From positions 1 through 47,127 of the forward strand of contig CAZSHI010000016.1 of assembly GCA_964606735.1 (NCBI GenBank): a stretch of DNA of 47,127 nucleotides, given 5' to 3'. Positions 42,711 to 47,127 of this stretch are shown one piece after another. Below the pieces are notes generated by a model. The model was not told the DNA's origin. It was given only the letters and a program-made list of their open reading frames with translations, and made no database searches. The position numbers and the translations under genes are program-made. Position 1 is the first letter of the stretch. Every line of letters begins with the position of its first letter. This DNA is from UBA5109 sp964606735 (lineage in GTDB: Bacteria > Pseudomonadota > Gammaproteobacteria > Pseudomonadales > Pseudohongiellaceae).

Positions 42711-43355
42711 TCAGGCAGATTTGCGCAAGGTCTTGTCATACCAGTCTTCAACCTTGATGAAAGCGTTTTCACTGCTGTCATAACAGGTTACATCGCCGTT
42801 TTCGATATCGTAAACCCAGCCGTGGATTTTGACTTCGCCCAGGGCAAGCTTGGCAGCAACACTGGGGTGAGTTTCCAGGTGTCGCATCTGCAGGAGAACA
42901 TTTTCCTGAATCATATCGATAGTATGCTCCGCACACAGGTCTCCATGAACTGCTTTTACCCTGGCCAGGGCTGCAGCACTGTGGGAGAGCCAGTTGGAGA
43001 CATGTGGCAGAGACTTGAGGGAGTCTGGATTCATGGCGCCTTTCATGGCACCACAGTCAGTGTGACCGCAGACGACGATGTCCTTGACGCCCAATACCTG
43101 GACAGCGTATTCGATGGTGGCAGTGTTACCTCCGGCACTCATGACATGGGGAGGCACAATATTGCCCGCATTTCGAATAATAAAGAGATCGCCCGGTTCG
43201 GTTTCGGTAATCAGGTTGGGGTCAATACGGGAATCAGAACAGGTGATGAACAGCACTTCCGGTGACTGCCCGCTGGCCAATTCCTTGAATAATTTTTTAC
43301 GTTGCTGGTAATCCGTGGATTTGAATTTTGCCAGCCCCTGAATCAGTTTTTCCAT
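42711..43355 (-). CDS. Beta-class carbonic anhydrase
   Basis: This zinc enzyme interconverts CO2 and bicarbonate. The start was placed at ATG 43355 (MEKLIQGLAKFKSTDYQQRK), behind AGAGG, giving 214 residues; an open frame upstream would add 29 residues unlike the family. Zinc ligands Cys39, His98 and Cys101 and the Asp41-Arg43 dyad are present (FITCSDSRIDPNL, VVCGHTDCGAMKGAM). It lies 99 bp upstream of the SulP gene on the same strand and probably shares its transcript. A LysR regulator is divergent from it. Confidence 0.94.
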   Translation of the reverse strand: MEKLIQGLAKFKSTDYQQRKKLFKELASGQSPEVLFITCSDSRIDPNLITETEPGDLFIIRNAGNIVPPHVMSAGGNTATIEYAVQVLGVKDIVVCGHTDCGAMKGAMNPDSLKSLPHVSNWLSHSAAALARVKAVHGDLCAEHTIDMIQENVLLQMRHLETHPSVAAKLALGEVKIHGWVYDIENGDVTCYDSSENAFIKVEDWYDKTLRKSA

Positions 43356-43474
43356 GTCACTTTCGCCTCTATAAAAACCAAACATTAAAAAAATCACGCT
43401 CTGGCTTGTCTGACCAGGCTGAATAAAGATCCTGGTATCCAAAGCGTGACATCGCTTTTTAAAACTTGGGGCTA

Positions 43475-43549
43475 CTATAGTGAAAATAAACTATTAAAAA
43501 TATATTATTAGTGATAGGAATAAACTATCATATTGGCAAGACTATTAAA
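43475..43549. promoter_or_regulatory. Repeated CTAT motifs, likely binding sites of the divergent LysR regulator
   Basis: CTAT occurs at 43475, 43491, 43525 and 43542, spaced 16, 34 and 17 bp. CTATTAAA occurs twice (43491, 43542) and AATAAACTAT twice (43485, 43519). GATAG-N7-CTATC (43513-43529) is a dyad that contains the T-N11-A pattern of LysR sites. The block lies between the divergent carbonic anhydrase and LysR genes, where such regulators normally bind. Confidence 0.6.
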
Positions 43550-43566
43550 GGAAGTGTTTAAAAACT

Positions 43567-44499
43567 ATGAACGAAGCAAATCTCTCACTGAAACAGTTAC
43601 ATTACTATCTGGTGACAGCCCAACACAAAAGCCTGAGGCAGGCTGCACGGGAACTTAAAATCAGCCAGCCTTCGCTCAGTGCACAGTTGCAGAAGCTGGA
43701 GGAGGTGCTGGGGCTGGAACTTTTTGAACGGGGCAGGGGCGGTGTCATGCTGACCCCCCTGGGCAGGGATTTACTGAAACAGGCCAGACAGGCGGTGAAT
43801 GCTGCCAAGCAGATCATCGATGCTGCCAACTTCGCCACCAAGGGCCCTTCAGGAACCTTTCGTTTGGGTGCCAGCAAGACACTTGGGCCCTATTCTCTGC
43901 CCTGGCTCCTGCCGGAAGTTCACCGGCAATACAGCGGGATCAAGTTCTTTGTCAGGGAAGAAGTGCCTGATGATCTGGCTAACGGCTTGTACGGTGGTGA
44001 CTATGATCTGATTCTGACCACACTGCCGCTTAAGGAAGACGGTATCACGGTAATGCCGCTGTTTAGAGAACCGCTTTTTCTGGTCATGAACAGGGCCCAC
44101 CCGCTTGCCAAAAACAAAAGTATCGAGGCTAGCCAGTTGGAGGGACTGGAAATTCTGACGCTGGAAGAGCACAACCTGCTGTTCAGGCAGGTAGAGGCCC
44201 TTTGCAAGGAGTTCAATGCCGAAATACTGCGTGACTATGAAGGCACGAGTCTGGATTCAATCCGGCAGATGGTTCACATGGAAATGGGCGCTGCCTTTAT
44301 GCCGGCCCTTTATATCCGCTCGGAAATCAGGGGCAGGGATGAACTCAAGGTACTCCGCATCAAGGGGGAAGCCATTACGCGGAGTCATGCACTGGCCTGG
44401 CGTGATTCATCACCCTTAAGGGGTTTTTACAGAGAGCTATGTACATTATTTCAGAAGGAGATCAGGAAAAAATTCGGTCAGGACGTTATCTTGCTATAA
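43567..44499 (+). CDS. LysR-family transcriptional regulator (CbbR/CmpR-like context)
   Basis: The 310-residue product has an N-terminal winged helix-turn-helix (about 7-65, LHYYLVTAQHKSLRQAAREL, ISQPSLSAQLQKLEEVLGLE, LFERGRGGVMLTPLGRDLL). A periplasmic-binding-protein-like effector domain follows from about 95 (GTFRLGASKTLGPYSLPWLL). It stands divergent from the carbonic anhydrase-SulP pair across 211 bp with repeated LysR-type motifs, so it most likely regulates that pair in response to inorganic carbon or a metabolite. The end resembles OxyR/CysB-type proteins in length, but no redox cysteine pair typical of OxyR was recognised. Confidence 0.88.
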   Translation: MNEANLSLKQLHYYLVTAQHKSLRQAARELKISQPSLSAQLQKLEEVLGLELFERGRGGVMLTPLGRDLLKQARQAVNAAKQIIDAANFATKGPSGTFRLGASKTLGPYSLPWLLPEVHRQYSGIKFFVREEVPDDLANGLYGGDYDLILTTLPLKEDGITVMPLFREPLFLVMNRAHPLAKNKSIEASQLEGLEILTLEEHNLLFRQVEALCKEFNAEILRDYEGTSLDSIRQMVHMEMGAAFMPALYIRSEIRGRDELKVLRIKGEAITRSHALAWRDSSPLRGFYRELCTLFQKEIRKKFGQDVILL

Positions 44500-44590
44500 A
44501 AAGTGCTCAAAGCGTCCTGATTTTGTGGGAATTATTGGCATAACTTCATGATAATACTGGGCGAAACGATTACTTAACAATCAGTTGGTT

Positions 44591-45355
44591 ATGAAAAAAA
44601 TACTCCCTCCCTTTTCATTGGAAGCAGCACATTTCAACATCAAAGATAAAGAAAAATTCTTGCAGGGGATTACTTTAATAAAAGAATCTTTAGCCTGTAA
44701 GGGAAAGACTTTGTTTAGTTCAGATAACATGATTCTTTGGAATAAGAATTATTCCATGTTGCGAAAAGATGAATACAGAGAATACATGGGCAGCAAAGAT
44801 GTCGGTGTCATTCCAAAAACGATAGTTTGGAGAACCTATGTCCTGGACTTTTTGCTGGGCCATGCATTGAAAGTAAATGGTGATGTTATCGAGCTTGGCG
44901 TGCTGGAGGGTGATACAGCGGATTTTTTGTGTAAAAAATACAAAGATGAGTTTAATGGTAGACAGTTTTATTTGCTGGATCTGTTTGAGTGGGCGGAAGG
45001 TGATTTACATACCCGGCATGAAAGTTTGCTGGATCAGAACCTTTATCAACGAGTATACGAACGCTTCAAAGGTTATGAGTTTGTGCACGTTTTCAAGGGG
45101 GATGTAGCTGACACGCTGCCAACGATGAAGCTAAATCAAATTGCTTTTGCTCATATAGACATGAATGCAGCCACACCAGAGCTTTTTTCACTGGAGTATT
45201 TGGCGCCTAAAATGTCTGAAGGTGGATATATGGTTTTTGATGATTATGGCTGGTGGGGGTATTCTGAACAAAAGCGTTTATTGGACAAAGCCCTTGAAGC
45301 GCTTAATCTGGAAATTCTCGAATTGCCAACAGGGCAGGGTATAGTCTTTTTTTAA
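44591..45355 (+). CDS. TylF/MycF-like O-methyltransferase
   Basis: The 254-residue product fits the macrocin O-methyltransferase (TylF/MycF) family, metal-dependent SAM enzymes that methylate sugar hydroxyls. The SAM-binding GDVIELGVLEGDTADFL is at 97-113. The metal ligands appear as Asp190 in FAHIDMNAATPE and Asp217-Asp218 in YMVFDDYGWWGY. LLDLFEWAEGDL is the family's acidic loop. The ATG at 44591 is chosen over a TTG two codons upstream. Base composition is clearly A+T-richer than the neighbours, suggesting transfer. It precedes a MycE-like methyltransferase by 49 bp. The acceptor, probably a glycan or glycolipid sugar, is not indicated. Confidence 0.78.
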   Translation: MKKILPPFSLEAAHFNIKDKEKFLQGITLIKESLACKGKTLFSSDNMILWNKNYSMLRKDEYREYMGSKDVGVIPKTIVWRTYVLDFLLGHALKVNGDVIELGVLEGDTADFLCKKYKDEFNGRQFYLLDLFEWAEGDLHTRHESLLDQNLYQRVYERFKGYEFVHVFKGDVADTLPTMKLNQIAFAHIDMNAATPELFSLEYLAPKMSEGGYMVFDDYGWWGYSEQKRLLDKALEALNLEILELPTGQGIVFF

Positions 45356-45404
45356 TAGAATTGATGGGACTGATACATCATCAATTTAATCAGGATCAAC
45401 AGCC

Positions 45405-46169
45405 TTGAAAAAACCGAACTCGCTGGAATCTTTCAAAAATAGCCCGCATCCATCGTTTAAACATACCACTTATTTCGATGTGTATGACAGGCTGCTAAGC
45501 CCTTATAAAGACAAAGAAATATGTTTTGTTGAAGTTGGTGTGCTTAATGGTGGTTCCTTATTTATGTGGAGGGATTTTTTTGGGCCCAAAGCTAGAATAA
45601 TTGGTATTGATCTAAATCCTGCTGCAAAAAAATGGGAGAAGCATGGTTTCGAAATATATACAGGCAGTCAATCCGATCCAGATTTTTGGGATAACTTTAT
45701 ACTGGAAGTGGGGCCGATAGATATTTTTCTGGATGATGGTGGGCATACCTACTTGCAACAGATCATCAGCGCTGAATGTTTGCTGCAAAATATAGCTGAT
45801 GGAGGCATGCTAATTGTTGAGGATACTCACACATCCTACATGGATGGCTTTGGTGACAAGAAACATAGCTTTATTCATTACGCCAAGCTCTGGGTTGATA
45901 AAATCAATACACGATTTGGTAAATTCAATAATGACAGTTCCCAAAGTGACAGAAGAGTCTGGTCAGTCGAATTTTTTGAATCCATCGTTGCCTTCAAAGT
46001 TAACAAGGCTGCTACTAAGGTTAAATCAGAGCCTGTTTGGAATAAAAAACCTGTCCAAATGGAGGATGATTTCAGATATCAGGATCGTGAATTGTTGGAG
46101 GATAAAAAATCAAAAATTTCATCTATTCTGGATCAAGCCTTTTCAATCTACCAAAAGAGGGAGTCATGA
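45405..46169 (+). CDS. MycE-like (sugar) O-methyltransferase
   Basis: The 254-residue product resembles the catalytic domain of mycinamicin 2''-O-methyltransferase MycE and related enzymes. SAM-binding CFVEVGVLNGGSLFMWRDFF is at 40-59. A metal- and base-like DIFLDDGGHTYLQQII (Asp110, Asp111, His114) follows, then GGMLIVEDTHTSY (Glu139, Asp140). It lacks the N-terminal auxiliary domain of MycE. The start is TTG at 45405; no in-frame ATG fits the alignment better. The segment is A+T-rich like the preceding gene. Its stop overlaps the DUF302 gene by 4 bp, indicating one transcript. Confidence 0.78.
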   Translation: MKKPNSLESFKNSPHPSFKHTTYFDVYDRLLSPYKDKEICFVEVGVLNGGSLFMWRDFFGPKARIIGIDLNPAAKKWEKHGFEIYTGSQSDPDFWDNFILEVGPIDIFLDDGGHTYLQQIISAECLLQNIADGGMLIVEDTHTSYMDGFGDKKHSFIHYAKLWVDKINTRFGKFNNDSSQSDRRVWSVEFFESIVAFKVNKAATKVKSEPVWNKKPVQMEDDFRYQDRELLEDKKSKISSILDQAFSIYQKRES

Positions 46170-46630
46170 AATTCATTTTTCGTAATATGCAAATTCTGGT
46201 GTTCATTCTCAGTTTTTCAATGGTTCAGATTGTTCATGCCCAGGAAGGCCTGATCAGTCTTGCAAGCCCCTTTGGGGCACTTGAAACATTCACCCGAGCT
46301 GAAAATATTGTCTCAGAGAGTGGCTTTACGGTATTTGCCCGTATTGATCACGCCGCAGGTGCTGAGCGTGTTGGGCAAAATCTGCGGCCCACCATGCTGC
46401 TGATATTCGGCAATCCCCAGGGAGGCACTCCCTTTATGCAATGTGCGCAGACGGTCGGTATCGATTTGCCGGTCAAGTTCCTGGTCTGGCAGGATGAAAA
46501 TGCACAGGTTTTTCTGTCCTATAATGACCCTGCTTATCTGGCAGAGCGCCATGATGTTGCTAATTGCCCGGTTGCACAGAACATGAGTGCTGCGCTTGCC
46601 GGTCTTGCACAGGCCGTCATCAGCCCATGA
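46166..46630 (+). CDS. Exported DUF302-domain protein
   Basis: The 154-residue product has a signal peptide (about 1-25, cut after IVHA). A DUF302 domain follows, recognised by GFTVFARIDHAAGAERVG, LRPTMLLIFGNPQGGTPFMQ and LPVKFLVWQDENAQVFLSYNDPAYLAERH. The biochemical role of DUF302 is not established. Base composition returns to that of the chromosome. It overlaps the upstream methyltransferase by 4 bp and is followed after 50 bp by an AEC permease gene on the same strand. A periplasmic location is expected. Confidence 0.85.
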   Translation: MKFIFRNMQILVFILSFSMVQIVHAQEGLISLASPFGALETFTRAENIVSESGFTVFARIDHAAGAERVGQNLRPTMLLIFGNPQGGTPFMQCAQTVGIDLPVKFLVWQDENAQVFLSYNDPAYLAERHDVANCPVAQNMSAALAGLAQAVISP

Positions 46631-46680
46631 TGTTCCTGTCAAGCTGATGACTCGCTTTTGCCAGCAGGGAGCCTGCAAAC

Positions 46681-47127
46681 TTGCTTGAATTGCTTGTTGA
46701 TTTGGCCCCGATATTTTTCTATTTTGCGCTCGGTATCGGGCTGAAAAAGTTTGGCCTGGCGGACAGAATCCACGGTGATTTCATTTTGCGGCTGGTGTTT
46801 TTTGTCACGCTGCCTCTGTTGATACTGACGACCATCCCGGGCATCCCCTTAAGTGTAGACAAGGCGATGCTGCCGCTGAGTAACATTATGGTAAGCCTGC
46901 TGGCCATGGCTGCCATGTTCCTGCTGCTTAAAAGGCTGCCCCTCGAACGGGGGACACAGGGAACCCTGCTGATTGCCGCCATGACCCCCAATAATACCTA
47001 CATGTTTCCCTTCATCCTGGCGGTATATGGGGCCAATGGTTTTGGTGATGCCATTTTGTTTGATTTCGGTAATGCCCTGCTGGTCAGTACCTTCACTTAC
47101 GGATTTTGCTTTCGTTTCTCAGAGCAA
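46681..47127 (+). CDS. AEC (auxin efflux carrier)-family permease, N-terminal part (runs off the window)
   Basis: The frame is open to the right edge (149 codons). The start is a TTG at 46681, the first start codon after two in-frame stops (46645-46650), behind GGGAG at good distance. The product begins LLELLVDLAPIFFYFALGIG with alternating spans (LRLVFFVTLPLLILTTIPGI, NIMVSLLAMAAMFLLLKRL) and the family-like MTPNNTYMFPFILAVYG. AEC proteins export or exchange small organic acids or amino compounds. Substrate and C-terminus are outside view. Confidence 0.85.
   Translation, partial: MLELLVDLAPIFFYFALGIGLKKFGLADRIHGDFILRLVFFVTLPLLILTTIPGIPLSVDKAMLPLSNIMVSLLAMAAMFLLLKRLPLERGTQGTLLIAAMTPNNTYMFPFILAVYGANGFGDAILFDFGNALLVSTFTYGFCFRFSEQ

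Noticed and set aside
42363..43265. A 300-codon plus-strand frame opposite sulP and the carbonic anhydrase
   Set aside because: It spans two well-supported genes on the other strand and their gap, and its translation has no family features; it is an antisense shadow.
43356..43442. N-terminal extension of the carbonic anhydrase
   Set aside because: The extra 29 residues do not resemble the family, while the ATG at 43355 has an AGAGG site and gives the standard start.
44500..44590. TTGGCA near 44534 as a second sigma-54 promoter before the TylF-like gene
   Set aside because: The required GC is absent 10 bp after the GG, so it does not fit the -24/-12 pattern.
1..47127. CRISPR arrays, rRNA operons, complete insertion sequences
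   Set aside because: Looked for by eye; no regularly spaced repeats, rRNA segments or transposase genes were seen in the window.

Overview
The window reads as chromosomal DNA of a free-living, probably marine, gammaproteobacterium. The evidence is gene content and order: suhB/trmJ-iscRSUA-hscBA-fdx-iscX, ndk-rlmN-pilW-rodZ-ispG-hisS-yfgM-bamB-der, tgt-yajC-secD-secF, and xseA divergent from guaB-guaA are all gammaproteobacterial arrangements. Moderate G+C, a single-chain LDH-like malate dehydrogenase and a TorF-type outer membrane protein would fit a Pseudomonadales/Cellvibrionales-like lineage. That placement is an inference and was not tested.

Layout. (1) 1-1066: the edge of an integrated element. 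A P4-type tyrosine integrase runs off the left end and reads away from a tRNA-Leu(CAA). Four copies of a 10-bp motif sit between them. (2) 1067-5929: RNA-modification and metabolic genes (queA, rlmI, a MazG-like pyrophosphohydrolase, rlmJ) and a convergent pyruvate kinase. (3) 6087-9474: a Fur-box-controlled TonB-dependent siderophore receptor and malate dehydrogenase. (4) 9475-14133: an unusual non-coding stretch ending in a strong terminator, then tgt-yajC-secD-secF. (5) 14147-22564: a tandem universal stress protein, suhB, and the trmJ-isc cluster with an IscR-type autoregulatory promoter. (6) 22750-32076: ndk, the rlmN-to-bamB cluster, der, and a stand-alone class I glutamine amidotransferase. 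(7) 32064-39727: a methyltransferase-ppk1 operon, xseA, and guaB-guaA. (8) 39728-44499: a TorF-like porin behind a sigma-54 promoter with upstream NtrC-like sites, then a SulP transporter plus beta-carbonic anhydrase with a divergent LysR regulator. (9) 44500-47127: an A+T-rich pair of TylF/MycF-like and MycE-like O-methyltransferases, a DUF302 exported protein and the start of an AEC-family permease.

How the parts work together. The isc genes form a complete Fe-S assembly line and could supply Fe-S enzymes encoded nearby (RlmN, IspG, IscR, Fdx); the Fur-controlled receptor would bring in the iron. QueA and Tgt act in one pathway (queuosine) although their genes lie 7.7 kb apart here. SulP, carbonic anhydrase and LysR look like an inorganic-carbon supply module. 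The most notable observations are the paired deoxysugar-type O-methyltransferases, the sigma-54/NtrC architecture in front of the TorF gene, the repeated motif at the integrase/tRNA junction, a RodZ homologue with almost no periplasmic part, and a Gln-to-His change beside the catalytic cysteine of GuaA. All readings were made by eye from the sequence. Family assignments rest on recognised motifs and were not checked by database search.
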